From NCBI GenBank assembly GCA_964608315.1, contig CAZSNF010000002.1, positions 124,001 through 188,000 on the forward strand: 64,000 bases of DNA, written 5' to 3'. Source of the DNA: VXPQ01 sp964608315 (GTDB lineage: Bacteria > Bacteroidota > Rhodothermia > Rhodothermales > VXPQ01). This document shows, piece by piece, positions 8,513 through 17,432 of the stretch (position 1 is the first letter of the stretch; every line of letters begins with the position of its first letter). The translations under genes were made by a program, and so were the position numbers. The notes below the pieces were generated by a model, which saw only the letters and a program-made list of their open reading frames with translations, was not told where the DNA came from and searched no databases.

Positions 8513-9784
8513 ATGACGTTCGCGATCGCGATCATTGTTCTGATGCTCGCTCTGAGCGCGTTTTTCTCGGGTTCCGAGATCGCTTTCGTGGTTGCGAACC
8601 GCTTGCGCGTAGAGGTGCTTGCGCGACGGCGCGGCGTCGTGGGCCGCATCGTAAGCGACTTCATCCGGAACCCCTCCGCATTCCTGACCACCACGCTGGT
8701 CGGCAACAACATTTCGCTCATCGTCTTTTCCACGATCACCGCATTTTACCTGGACCCTCCGCTCCACCGCCTCTGGGACGCCTCGGGGCTGGGAAGTTCA
8801 GGCGTCGAACTGGCCGTACTGGTTACGCAAACGCTGGCGGCCAGCATCCTCGTGCTCGTATTCGGCGAGATTCTCCCGAAATCCATCATGCGAGAGGCCG
8901 CAAACCGGGCGGTTTTTCTGCTGGCCATCCCCCTGCGCGCATCGTATTACCTGTTGCTCCCGCTCGTCAAAACGGCCGCCGGGGCCGCTACGCTGCTCAT
9001 GCGCCTGTTCCGCGTCGAGACGGATACGTTCGTCGGGTTCATGCGCCGCGACTTCCAGGCCATCATCGAGGAAAGCCGGGAAAGCGGCGAACTTGATCTC
9101 GACGAAGAAGAAACCGAGATGCTTTCGAACGTTTTTGCGATGAACGCCCTTCGCGTGAAAGAGTCGATGGCGCCGCGAACGGAAATAGAGGCCGTCGAAG
9201 AGCATACCCCGGTCGATGCGTTGCTGCGCCGCTTCATTGAAACGGGACACTCCAAATTGCCCGTCTACCAGAACAATATCGACCATATCGTGGGGATGGT
9301 TTTTGCGTACGACCTGTTCCGCGGCCCCAAAGCCATACAGGAAATCATGCGCCCGGTGCAATTCGTCCCGGCGGCCAAGCGATCGAAAGATTTGCTGCAG
9401 GAATTTCTCGAAACCAATACGTCCGTGGCCATCGTCATCGACGAATACGGCGGCACGGCGGGCCTGGTCACGCGCGAGGACTTGCTGGAGGAACTTTTCG
9501 GCGACATCCAGGACGAATTCGACACCGAACAGGAAGTCCTCCGGCAAGTGGGCGAGAACCGGTACATCGCTGCGGGGCGGGCGGAAATCGACGAGTTGGC
9601 GGATCGATTCGGGATTGCGCTGCCCGAAGGGGACTACGAGACGCTGGCGGGCTATTTGCTGGACCGGATCGGCTCCATTCCCGCGCCGCACGAACATTTC
9701 GCCTTCGACGGCTACCGGTTCGACGTCCTGAAAGCCGAAGTCAACCGGATCGAACTGGTCCGCCTCTCGAAACTCGACCCCTGA
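8513..9784 (+). CDS. CorC/HlyC family transporter (CNNM-CBS-CorC_HlyC)
   Basis: 423 residues with three recognisable parts. First is a DUF21/CNNM membrane domain of about 190 residues beginning IAIIVLMLALSAFFSGSEIAF, with GNNISLIVFST and FGEILPKSIM. Next is a CBS pair (MAPRTEIEAVEEHTPV; FLETNTSVAIVIDEYGGTAGLVT with LLEELFGDIQDE). Last is a C-terminal CorC_HlyC domain (AAGRAEIDELADRFG). Family members are linked to Mg2+/Co2+ efflux, and the older name haemolysin is misleading. It lies 5 bases after the coiled-coil gene. Confidence 0.9.
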   Translation: MTFAIAIIVLMLALSAFFSGSEIAFVVANRLRVEVLARRRGVVGRIVSDFIRNPSAFLTTTLVGNNISLIVFSTITAFYLDPPLHRLWDASGLGSSGVELAVLVTQTLAASILVLVFGEILPKSIMREAANRAVFLLAIPLRASYYLLLPLVKTAAGAATLLMRLFRVETDTFVGFMRRDFQAIIEESRESGELDLDEEETEMLSNVFAMNALRVKESMAPRTEIEAVEEHTPVDALLRRFIETGHSKLPVYQNNIDHIVGMVFAYDLFRGPKAIQEIMRPVQFVPAAKRSKDLLQEFLETNTSVAIVIDEYGGTAGLVTREDLLEELFGDIQDEFDTEQEVLRQVGENRYIAAGRAEIDELADRFGIALPEGDYETLAGYLLDRIGSIPAPHEHFAFDGYRFDVLKAEVNRIELVRLSKLDP

Positions 9785-9817
9785 CAGGATCGGCGGCGGA
9801 AAACAGCAAGGGACAGG

Positions 9818-10393
9818 CTACGCGCTCCCCGCCGCGCCGTCCGTCCCGTCCTTCTCCGACAACGCGGCGCTCCGACAATACGCTCCCACTACCCGGAGAT
9901 GCGCGCCCAGCGCCGGAACAAGCCCCATCTTGCGCAGCCTTTCGGACGGGGTCTCAGGCAATTTGGGCGGGCTGATGCGGCCCATCCAGAATTCCATCCC
10001 GTTTACGAGGGCCTCTTCTCCGGGAAACACGGCTTCGGGAAATTGCCCTTCGTAGAATTGCTGCTTGCGCCGCAACCGGGCGTCCACCGCGTCCATCGCA
10101 GCCGGATCGGCAAGAGACGGAGCGTTGCGATCAAGCATTTCGAGGCCCGTGAGGTAGCGCCGGTATGCGAACGGCAACGACGACAAGGCAGGCGCTGCGG
10201 CATCCGCTCCCTCTGGCCATTCCCGAAGCCCCGCCTGCGCCGCCCGCAACGTAACGACCGACGCAAGGCACAGCGTTTCCTCCGCCACAAGATCGGGGTC
10301 CGCCCCCGCTATATCCCGGAGAATGGCCCCCGCCAGTTCCTGCGCAACATTCAGCGCCCCCAGCGAGCAAAAAGCCACCGTACGGGTAATCAT
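9818..10393 (-). CDS. Conserved-looking hypothetical protein, last gene after floA
   Basis: 191 residues, no family recognised. It is Ala/Leu-rich and helical, with no signal peptide or obvious membrane span; MEFWMGRISPPKLPETPSERL near residue 135 is the most distinctive stretch. It begins 46 bases after the floA stop on the same strand and is convergent with the CorC-like gene, so it probably forms the end of the floA transcript. The length and codon use resemble the neighbours, which supports a real gene. Confidence 0.55.
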   Translation of the reverse strand: MITRTVAFCSLGALNVAQELAGAILRDIAGADPDLVAEETLCLASVVTLRAAQAGLREWPEGADAAAPALSSLPFAYRRYLTGLEMLDRNAPSLADPAAMDAVDARLRRKQQFYEGQFPEAVFPGEEALVNGMEFWMGRISPPKLPETPSERLRKMGLVPALGAHLRVVGAYCRSAALSEKDGTDGAAGSA

Positions 10394-10438
10394 CGCGTCG
10401 ATCCGGTCAAGGGGCAGGGTATGACCTGTCCGGCGCAG

Positions 10439-11428
10439 CTACTTCTTCTTGTCGCCGCCGTCTTCCCGCCCGATGGAATCCCGCATGCGCGTGTCCGCCT
10501 CGACATTGCGCAGCGAATAGAAATCCATGGCGCCGATATTGCCGTTGCGCAGCGCATCCGCCAGCGCCTTGGGCACCTCCGCTTCGGCGGAAACCACCTT
10601 GGCGCGCTGTTCCTGCACGGCGGCGCGCATTTCCTGCTCGCGGGCCACCGCCGAGGCGCGGCGTTCTTCGGCTTTCGCACGGGCCACTTGCAGGTCGGCC
10701 TCCGCCTGATCGGTCTGCAACTTGGCGCCGATATTCTCGCCCACGTCGACGTCGGCGATATCAATGGAAAGAATTTCGAACGCCGTGCCGGAATCAAGAC
10801 CCTTGGACAACACCACCTTGGAGATCGAATCGGGATTTTCCAGAACCAGCGCATGCGTTTCGGAGGAGCCGATCGTGGACACGATCCCCTCGCCCACGCG
10901 CGCAATGATCGTTTCTTCGCCGGCCCCGCCCACCAGGCGCTCGATATTGGCCCGCACTGTTACGCGGGCGATCGCGCGCACCTGAATGCCGTCCTTGGCG
11001 ACGGCGGACACGGCGGGCGTTTCAATGACTTTGGGATTCACGGATACCTGCACGGCCTCGAATACGTCCCGTCCCGCGAGGTCGATGGCCGTTGCGCGCT
11101 CGAAGGCGAGATCAATGCTGGCCTTGTCCGCCGAAATCAGCGCATTCACCACCTTTTGCACATTCCCCTGCGCCAGATAATGCGCTTCGAGTTGCGGCGT
11201 ATCCACGTAGATGCCTGCCTTGTGCGCGGTAATCAACGGCTTGACGATCCGGACGGGCGGCACCTTCCGCAGCCGCATCCCGACCAGGTCGCGAAACAGT
11301 TTGAGGCGGACTCCCGAGAAGTAGGCCGTCACCCACAGACCGAGCGGCACAAAATACAGCAGAAAAACGAAAAAAAGAACGATCAGCGCGATAATCAGCA
11401 AGCCGAGCGTGGTGAAAAGGCTTTCCAT
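10439..11428 (-). CDS. floA: Flotillin-like protein FloA
   Basis: 329 residues of the FloA/YqfA family, which forms membrane-microdomain scaffolds. There is an N-terminal hydrophobic hairpin (TLGLLIIALIVLFFVFLLYFVPLGLW), the family stretch SGVRLKLFRDLVGMRLRKVPP, a PHB/SPFH domain, and a C-terminal helical region rich in Ala-Glu (QAEADLQVARAKAEERRA) ending in a short charged tail. ATG 11428 gives the family N-terminus; the upstream extension in the frame is spurious. It follows moaC by 76 bases and precedes the small hypothetical gene. Confidence 0.93.
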   Translation of the reverse strand: MESLFTTLGLLIIALIVLFFVFLLYFVPLGLWVTAYFSGVRLKLFRDLVGMRLRKVPPVRIVKPLITAHKAGIYVDTPQLEAHYLAQGNVQKVVNALISADKASIDLAFERATAIDLAGRDVFEAVQVSVNPKVIETPAVSAVAKDGIQVRAIARVTVRANIERLVGGAGEETIIARVGEGIVSTIGSSETHALVLENPDSISKVVLSKGLDSGTAFEILSIDIADVDVGENIGAKLQTDQAEADLQVARAKAEERRASAVAREQEMRAAVQEQRAKVVSAEAEVPKALADALRNGNIGAMDFYSLRNVEADTRMRDSIGREDGGDKKK

Positions 11429-11504
11429 GCGAAAGGCGGAATCTCGTGAAAAAACAAAGGACGCAAACAGCCGTACGGGAGTATACGACAAAACCGCCGG
11501 ATGG

Positions 11505-12011
11505 TTACGGCGAGTCCGAATCCGGCGCGCGTTCGTACCGTCCGCTTGCGCCGCCTTCCTTGGCCAGCAACCGGATATCCGAAATGAGAATATCTTTCGA
11601 AATCCCCTTGCACATGTCGTACAGGGCAAGGCACGCCACGGACACGGCGGTCAGAGCTTCCATCTCGACGCCCGTCTGCCCGACGGTCCGGACGCGGGCG
11701 CGCACGTCTATCGAAAAATCTTCTTCGCGCGCGTCGAACGTCACCTCGACGCCCGCCAGCGCTATATTGTGGCACAGGGGAATGAGTTCGGCGGTGCGCT
11801 TGGCCGCTTGGACGCCGGCCAGTTGCGCCGTGCACAGCACATTGCCTTTGCTTACGGCGCCGGAAAGCACGGCGCGAAACGCTTCCTCGCCCAAACGCAC
11901 CCGCCCCGCCGCCGTCGCAAGGCGGGCCGATTCGGGCTTTGCGCCCACGTCCGTCATGCGTACGCCGCCTTCGGGATGCAGGTGGGTCAGGGAAGAAGCA
12001 TCGTCTGGCAT
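11505..12011 (-). CDS. moaC: Cyclic pyranopterin monophosphate synthase (MoaC)
   Basis: MoaC performs the second step of molybdenum cofactor synthesis, rearranging the MoaA product to cyclic pyranopterin monophosphate. The 168-residue protein shows LTHLHPEGGVRMTDVGAK at the start, the LIPLCHNIAL motif, TVGQTGVEMEALTAVSVACL and the Asp/Lys region YDMCKGISKD. These cover the expected active-site residues. No other moa, moe or mob gene is in the window, so the pathway genes are dispersed. Confidence 0.95.
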   Translation of the reverse strand: MPDDASSLTHLHPEGGVRMTDVGAKPESARLATAAGRVRLGEEAFRAVLSGAVSKGNVLCTAQLAGVQAAKRTAELIPLCHNIALAGVEVTFDAREEDFSIDVRARVRTVGQTGVEMEALTAVSVACLALYDMCKGISKDILISDIRLLAKEGGASGRYERAPDSDSP

Positions 12012-12115
12012 GGGGGCGAAAGGGAAGCGAAATCAATAACGGACGAAAAGCGGCCCGGAGAACGCAAGAACCCGGCGGCAAGGGAAATATAGGGAAAAGG
12101 AGGCGGGATTATGAT

Positions 12116-12571
12116 TTATGCGCCCCCATGCCGCCGTTCCACCCAGAGCGTCACCGGGCCGTCGTTCGACAGGCGCACTTCCATCATGGCTCCGAACACG
12201 CCGGTCTGGACCGGAGAAGCAAGTTGCGCGGACAGCCGCTCGACGAAGGCGTCGTATAGCGCTTCGGCCTGTTCGGGAGGCGCCGCATCCACGAAGGAAG
12301 GCCGGTTTCCTCGCCGAACGTCCCCGTACAAGGTGAATTGCGACACGACCAGCGCCTCCCCGCCGGTTTCGATGATCGAACGATTCATTTTGCCCTCTTC
12401 GTCGGGAAAAATGCGCAGGCGGGAGCACTTTCCAGCCAGCCAGTCCAGTTCCGCTTCCGTATCCGTGCGATGCGCGCCAAAAAGAATGAGCATGCCGGGG
12501 CCTGTGCGCCCGACTTCCTTCCCCTCGACCTCGACCGAGGCCTCCTTTACCCGTTGAATCAATGCAACCAT
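12116..12571 (-). CDS. dtd: D-aminoacyl-tRNA deacylase
   Basis: A 151-residue Dtd, which hydrolyses D-amino acids (and glycine) mischarged onto tRNA. It starts MVALIQRVKEASVEV and carries the two active-site motifs, SQFTLYGD near residue 77 and the cross-subunit NDGPVT near residue 136; the Gly-cisPro pair of the latter provides chiral proofreading. It has the standard length. It lies between rdgB and moaC on the same strand, separated from rdgB by a repeat fragment. Confidence 0.95.
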   Translation of the reverse strand: MVALIQRVKEASVEVEGKEVGRTGPGMLILFGAHRTDTEAELDWLAGKCSRLRIFPDEEGKMNRSIIETGGEALVVSQFTLYGDVRRGNRPSFVDAAPPEQAEALYDAFVERLSAQLASPVQTGVFGAMMEVRLSNDGPVTLWVERRHGGA

Positions 12572-12579
12572 GTCGTTTA

Positions 12580-12613
12580 GGGCCTGTTAACACTATGCAG
12601 GATACGCTGATCA
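12580..12613. repeat. Composite of two repeat-family ends
   Basis: GCCTGTTAACACTATGCAG, the end of the 261-bp element found after uvrB, is joined directly to GGATACGCTGATCA, an end-like sequence of the MITE family. The TGATCA portion gives rdgB its TGA stop (complement of 12611-12613). No partner ends are nearby, so this is a scar rather than an intact element. Confidence 0.6.
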
Positions 12614-13192
12614 AAACCGGTTCCGAAGATACCCTGCCAACTGCCGAAGCGCTGCGCCCCGGTGGCTTATGGCGTTCTTGTCCTCCGCATCCAGCTCCGC
12701 AAACGTACGGTCGCCGCCGTCCGGCGCAAAAATACGATCATACCCGAATCCCTTGCTCCCCCGCTCTTCGTCAATGATCGCACCTTGGCAAACGCCTTCA
12801 AAAAAGCGCGTGCCCGTTTCGTCCGCCAGAGCAATCACGGTGCGAAACCGGGCCGAACGATTCCGAACGCCTTGCATGTCGGCAAGCAGTTTCCGGCGGT
12901 TCGCCGCATCGTCCGCGGACGGACCAGCGAAGCGGGCCGAACGTACGCCGGGCAAACCGCCCAGCGCATCCACTTCCAGCCCGGTATCGTCCGCAAGGGC
13001 GGGCAATCCGCCAAAGGCATGCAGCGTTTCTGCTTTCTTGCGCGCATTGCCTTCGAGCGTGTCGGCGTCCTCCTCGACCAGCGGCGCCCCGGCCATTTCA
13101 GAAACCGGGCGCAGGGCGATCGGCAAGTCCGACAGGAGCAGACGCATTTCCGCAACCTTGCCCGGATTCCTTGTGGAAAGAAGAAGCGTCAT
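12611..13192 (-). CDS. rdgB: RdgB/HAM1 dITP/XTP pyrophosphatase
   Basis: This enzyme removes non-canonical purine nucleotides (dITP, XTP) by cleaving them to monophosphate and pyrophosphate. The 193-residue protein has the N-terminal STRNPGKVAEM nucleotide-binding motif, ADDTGLEVDALGGLPGVRSARFAG, GSKGFGYDRIF and the C-terminal SHRGAALRQL. These are the standard HAM1 landmarks. The stop lies in a repeat fragment, and the last residues (RNRF) may be slightly altered compared with relatives. It is divergent from rpsU. Confidence 0.95.
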   Translation of the reverse strand: MTLLLSTRNPGKVAEMRLLLSDLPIALRPVSEMAGAPLVEEDADTLEGNARKKAETLHAFGGLPALADDTGLEVDALGGLPGVRSARFAGPSADDAANRRKLLADMQGVRNRSARFRTVIALADETGTRFFEGVCQGAIIDEERGSKGFGYDRIFAPDGGDRTFAELDAEDKNAISHRGAALRQLAGYLRNRF

Positions 13193-13323
13193 TATTCAGG
13201 AACAAATCGTATGCAACGATAGTTCTATTAAGCTACCGTTGAAAACGGTCAATCCATCCGACAGGTTCGCCCGCCTCCCGGCCAACCCGTCTATCCGTCA
13301 TCCGACACGCAAGGAGAATCATT

Positions 13324-13518
13324 TTGTCCGTAGGAGTCAAAGTCAGAGACAGCGAATCCATTGATCGCACCCTGCGCCGTTTCAAGCGGGCCGTGAATCG
13401 AAGCCGCGTACTGCGCATCTATCGCGCGAATATGGCTTTCACGAAGCCTTCCGAAGAGCGGCGGCTCGCCCGCGAGAAATCGCATCGCATGTCCAGAAAA
13501 CATTCCAGAAGACACTAG
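13324..13518 (+). CDS. rpsU: 30S ribosomal protein S21 (bS21)
   Basis: A 64-residue basic protein of the small ribosomal subunit with the bS21 pattern: VKVRDSESIDRTLRRFKRAVNRSRVL then FTKPSEERRLAREKS. The start codon is TTG 13324, supported by a strong AAGGAG Shine-Dalgarno about 8 bases upstream; no ATG fits the family length. It is a single gene between divergent rdgB and convergent oxoglutarate dehydrogenase. Confidence 0.93.
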   Translation: MSVGVKVRDSESIDRTLRRFKRAVNRSRVLRIYRANMAFTKPSEERRLAREKSHRMSRKHSRRH

Positions 13519-13525
13519 GGCCTAT

Positions 13526-13548
13526 AAACCCGTCCAGCGCGCGGGTTT
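13526..13548. terminator. Hairpin between convergent rpsU and oxoglutarate dehydrogenase genes
   Basis: AAACCCG (13526-13532) pairs perfectly with CGGGTTT (13542-13548) across a 9-base loop, 8 bases after the rpsU stop and 8 bases after the stop of the opposing gene. Its place between convergent genes fits a shared terminator, but there is no clear U-tract on either strand. Confidence 0.35.
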
Positions 13549-13555
13549 CAGGCGT

Positions 13556-16500
13556 TTACCGAAACGGTTCCCAGGCAGGCAGGCGGGATCTTCCCAGCAC
13601 CGCGCCAAGGATATGTTCGGTTTCGGCTTTGTGCATTTCCGCGCTGCCCGTCGCCGGGCTTGCGCTGCCCGGACGTCCGACATAGGCCGTTCGCCCGTGT
13701 CCCACCCGGCTTACCTTGGCGAGCAAGGCGTCGAGGCGGGACTGCATGTACGTCCATGCGCCCATGTTGGCGGGTTCTTCCTGCACCCAGCATACCTCGC
13801 CGGCGTCTCCGTAACGCACCAGTTCGGCCAGGACCTCTTCTTCGGGAAACGGATAATGCTGCTCGATCCGGGTAATGGCGATGGACGTATCCTCCTTCTT
13901 CCGAAGCGCCTGGATCAGGTCGTAGTACACCTTGCCGGTGCACAATACATGCCGCCGCACGGAATGCGGGTCGGCGTCAGACGGAATAACCTTCCGAAAC
14001 CGCCCCTCGACCAGTTCGGACGCAGGAGAAACGAAAAGCGGATGGCGAAGCAAACTTTTCGGAGCCATCACGATGAGCGGTTTGCGGTCGGACCAGCGCG
14101 CCTGCCGCCTGAGCGCATGGAAATAATTGGCCGGGGTCGTAATGTTGCATACGATCATGTTCTCCTCGGCGCACATCTGCAAAAAACGCTCAAGGCGCGC
14201 GGACGAGTGTTCGGGACCCTGCCCTTCCCATCCATGCGGAAGCAAGGCGACAAGGCTACTCTCCTGCGCCCATTTCGCCTCCGCCGCCGCAAGAAATTGA
14301 TCGAACACGATCTGGGCGCCGTTGGCGAAATCCCCGAACTGCGCTTCCCAGATCACAAGCGCGGAAGGATCGGCCACGGAGTAGCCATATTCAAAACCGA
14401 GCACTGCGTATTCGGAGAGCAGCGAATCGTAAATATGGAGTTTGGCCTGGCCCTCCCGGATATTGTTCAGCGGGATATATTCCCGCCCCGTTTGCTGGTC
14501 GTAAAGCACCGCATGGCGCTGACTGAACGTGGCTCGACACGAATCCTGGCCGCTTAACCGAACCGTCGTTCCCTCCAGAAGCAACGACCCGAAAGCCAGC
14601 GCTTCGGCGTACGCCCAGCCGACTTGCTGTTTATCGAGGTACAACCCCTTGTTTCGCTGGAACTGGCGCACCAGCTTCTTGTGCGCCCGCACATTGTCGG
14701 GAAAATCCGCCATGGCGTGGGCCACGGCGTGCAGATTCTCTTCCGGCGCCGCGGTGTCCGGCTCCTCAAGCGACAGCGGAGTGGGCGCGGCCAGCGCGGC
14801 GGCGAGATTCTTGGCCCGCGCAGCGTCCATGGAGGTCGTGCGGTCAAAGGCGTCCTGCAACCGGTCCCGATAGTCCCGCAAAATCTCCTCCGCTTCTTCG
14901 GGATTCATTTCCCCGCGGCGCAGAAGCAGTTCCGTATACAACTTTCGGGGAGAACGTTTCGTCTCGATCTTCCGATAGAGCAACGGCTGGGTGTAGGTCG
15001 GCTCGTCGCCCTCGTTGTGTCCGCGCACGCGATAACACAACATGTCGATGACCACATCCTTGTTGAAGGCGTTGCGGTATTCGAGCGCAAGCTTCACCAC
15101 GCGTACGCACGCCTCCGGATCGTCCCCGTTCACATGAAAAATGGGGGCCTGTATGGTGCGGGCCGCATCCGTCGCATACGTCGAACTGCGGGCGTCGGCG
15201 GGGGACGTCGTAAAGCCGATCTGATTGTTGATCACGATATGAATCGTCCCGCCGGTCTTGTATCCCGCCAGCTGGCTCAGATTGAGCGTTTCGGTGACCA
15301 CGCCTTGTCCGGCAAAGGCCGCATCCCCGTGAATCAGCAGCGGAATGACCACGTCGCGAGATTCCGCTTCGAGCAAGCCCGCCTCGCCGTACTGGAGAAG
15401 GTCCTGCCGGGCGCGCACCATCCCTTCGACGATCGGATTGACCGCCTCCAGATGGCTTGGATTGGAGGCCAGCAAGAGTTTCACGGTTGCGCCTGCGGGC
15501 GAGGCATGCTCCCCTTGCGCCCCCACATGGTACTTCACGTCGCCCGAACCCTGCGTCGTGGAAGGATCGATGTTCCCCTCGAATTCGGAGAAGATCGCTT
15601 CGTAGGGTTTGTCCAGGATGTTCGCAAGAATGTTCAGGCGGCCCCGGTGCGCCATTCCGATCACCACCTCCTGCACATCATGGTCCGCCGCCTCGGACAA
15701 CATGGCGTCGATCATCGGAATGACCGACTCGGCGCCCTCCAGCGAAAACCGCTTGTGACCTATGTATTTCGTATGCAGGAATCGCTCGAACGCCTCCGCC
15801 GCATTCAGCTTCTGAAGAATGCGCCGCTTGGCGTCGGGGCTTACCGGCTCCTCGCGTCCGGTGGGCTCGAGCCGGTCCTGCAGCCACCGCTTTTCGGTGG
15901 GGCTCGATATGTGCATATACTCGATGCCGATCTTGCGGCAATAGGTATTCCGCACGATCTCCACGATATCGCGAAGCGGCAACGCATCCTGGCCGCCCAG
16001 CCCCCCCGTCAGAAACTCCCGGTCCAGATCCCAGATCGTCAATTCGTACCAGAAAGGGTCCAGCTCGGGATGATACATCCAGTTGTAGCCCAGCGGGTTG
16101 ATGTCCGCCTGCAAGTGCCCGCGCACCCGATGCTCCCGGATAAATTGCAGAACGCGCCCTTGCTTGTGCACCATATCGACGCGGTCCTCAGGGCCGCCTC
16201 CGCCGATCTGCGGAGTCGTATCCATCGAAAGTTCGTACGGCTGATAGGGTATGTTCAGCTGCTCGAAAATCTGCTGGTAGAATTCGTGCTTGCCGAGCAA
16301 AGTGTCTGCGACATACAGCAGAAACGCGCCGCTTTCGGCGCCCTGAATAATGCGGTGATCGTACGTCGAGGTAAGATTCATCACCGGAGAAATGCCCGCC
16401 TTGCTCACCGCTTCGGGCGGATAAGAATGGTATTCCGGGGGATAGCCGATGGCGCCGGCGCCAATGATCACGCCCTGGCCCGGCATGAGCCGCGCCACGC

Positions 16501-17260
16501 TCATGTTGGTGCCGATCATGCCTGGATTGGTCAGCGTGGCGGTCGTTCCCTCGAAGTCTGCAACGCCGAGGCGGCCTTTCCGCGCGCGCCGAATAATGTC
16601 GTTGTAGATGCCCATCAACTGGGGGAAACTCATGCGTTCCGCCCCCTTGATATTGGGCACGAGCAAGGTCCGGCGACCTCTTCGTTCTATGTCGATGGCA
16701 AGGCCGAGATTGACCTGTTCCGGGGAAATGTGCCGGGAAACCCCGTCTTCGCGCAGAAAGGTCGTATTCATGTTGGGGAATCGGGCCAGCGCCTTGACAA
16801 GCGCCCACATGATCAGGTGGGTAAACGAGACCTTCTCTCCGCCCTGGTGCTGCTGATAAGCATTGATGAGCAAGCGGTTCTCGATCATCAATTTGACCGG
16901 AACGGTCCGCATGGACGTGGCCGTGGGAATGCCCAGGCTCGCCTCCATGTTCTCTACGATCTTCGCTTGCGAACCCCGAATCGCATCTTTGGGCGCCCTG
17001 GGCCGGGCCGGAGCATCAGGCGCCGCCGGCGCTTCCGGCGCGGGCGCAGCCCCGTCCCCCTGTTCGGGGGTCGGCTCCACAACCACCTCTTCACGGGTCG
17101 GCGACGAAACCTGCCGGGCCGCAGCAACCGCCCGAAACGGCTCGTCGGGGGTGTAGTCGGCAAAGAATTCCCGCCAGGTCTCGGAAACGCTTTCCGGATC
17201 TTCAAGATATTGGTGGTACAGATTCTCGATGTATCCCGTATTGAATCCGAGCGCGCTCAT
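13556..17260 (-). CDS. kgd: Multifunctional 2-oxoglutarate dehydrogenase (E2 catalytic domain fused to E1)
   Basis: A 1234-residue TCA-cycle protein. Residues 1-45 are the SucA-type N-terminal segment (YIENLYHQYLEDPESVSETW). Residues 46-95 are an Ala/Pro linker. About 95-330 form an E2 acyltransferase core with the catalytic motif YDHRIIQGAESGAF. The remainder is a thiamine-diphosphate E1 with MAHRGRLNILANI, GDAAFAGQGVV, the metal-binding GDDPEACVRV and RGHNEGDEP. This architecture and length match actinobacterial KGD, which lacks its own lipoyl domain and relies on a separate lipoylated E2. No lipoyl protein or E3 is in the window. It is transcribed after the epimerase gene but is separated by 150 bases, so it may have its own promoter. 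Confidence 0.93.
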   Translation of the reverse strand: MSALGFNTGYIENLYHQYLEDPESVSETWREFFADYTPDEPFRAVAAARQVSSPTREEVVVEPTPEQGDGAAPAPEAPAAPDAPARPRAPKDAIRGSQAKIVENMEASLGIPTATSMRTVPVKLMIENRLLINAYQQHQGGEKVSFTHLIMWALVKALARFPNMNTTFLREDGVSRHISPEQVNLGLAIDIERRGRRTLLVPNIKGAERMSFPQLMGIYNDIIRRARKGRLGVADFEGTTATLTNPGMIGTNMSVARLMPGQGVIIGAGAIGYPPEYHSYPPEAVSKAGISPVMNLTSTYDHRIIQGAESGAFLLYVADTLLGKHEFYQQIFEQLNIPYQPYELSMDTTPQIGGGGPEDRVDMVHKQGRVLQFIREHRVRGHLQADINPLGYNWMYHPELDPFWYELTIWDLDREFLTGGLGGQDALPLRDIVEIVRNTYCRKIGIEYMHISSPTEKRWLQDRLEPTGREEPVSPDAKRRILQKLNAAEAFERFLHTKYIGHKRFSLEGAESVIPMIDAMLSEAADHDVQEVVIGMAHRGRLNILANILDKPYEAIFSEFEGNIDPSTTQGSGDVKYHVGAQGEHASPAGATVKLLLASNPSHLEAVNPIVEGMVRARQDLLQYGEAGLLEAESRDVVIPLLIHGDAAFAGQGVVTETLNLSQLAGYKTGGTIHIVINNQIGFTTSPADARSSTYATDAARTIQAPIFHVNGDDPEACVRVVKLALEYRNAFNKDVVIDMLCYRVRGHNEGDEPTYTQPLLYRKIETKRSPRKLYTELLLRRGEMNPEEAEEILRDYRDRLQDAFDRTTSMDAARAKNLAAALAAPTPLSLEEPDTAAPEENLHAVAHAMADFPDNVRAHKKLVRQFQRNKGLYLDKQQVGWAYAEALAFGSLLLEGTTVRLSGQDSCRATFSQRHAVLYDQQTGREYIPLNNIREGQAKLHIYDSLLSEYAVLGFEYGYSVADPSALVIWEAQFGDFANGAQIVFDQFLAAAEAKWAQESSLVALLPHGWEGQGPEHSSARLERFLQMCAEENMIVCNITTPANYFHALRRQARWSDRKPLIVMAPKSLLRHPLFVSPASELVEGRFRKVIPSDADPHSVRRHVLCTGKVYYDLIQALRKKEDTSIAITRIEQHYPFPEEEVLAELVRYGDAGEVCWVQEEPANMGAWTYMQSRLDALLAKVSRVGHGRTAYVGRPGSASPATGSAEMHKAETEHILGAVLGRSRLPAWEPFR

Positions 17261-17395
17261 AATGTTGGGTCGTTGACCAAATTGGCGTGAAGCTGGCCTT
17301 CCGTACCGTCAACGACACCGCCTGAAATCGGTTCTCCCTGCGGCGACAGAAGGGATTATGGCGCATGCGAAAGCGACGCGCCGAGCGAAGCGGTT

Positions 17396-17432
17396 TTGAT
17401 CAGAGTATCCTTAAAGATACTCTGTACGGGCG
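17396..17432. repeat. Two MITE ends facing each other
   Basis: CAGAGTATC (17401-17409) and GATACTCTG (17416-17424) form a perfect inverted repeat around CTTAAA. Each arm is the outer end of the MITE family, so this is either a head-to-head junction of two elements or what was left after loss of an interior. The stop codon and last codons (TEYL) of the epimerase gene lie inside it. Confidence 0.55.

Noticed and set aside
14624..17290. 888-codon open frame opposite the oxoglutarate dehydrogenase
   Set aside because: Shadow frame; the minus-strand protein is unmistakable.
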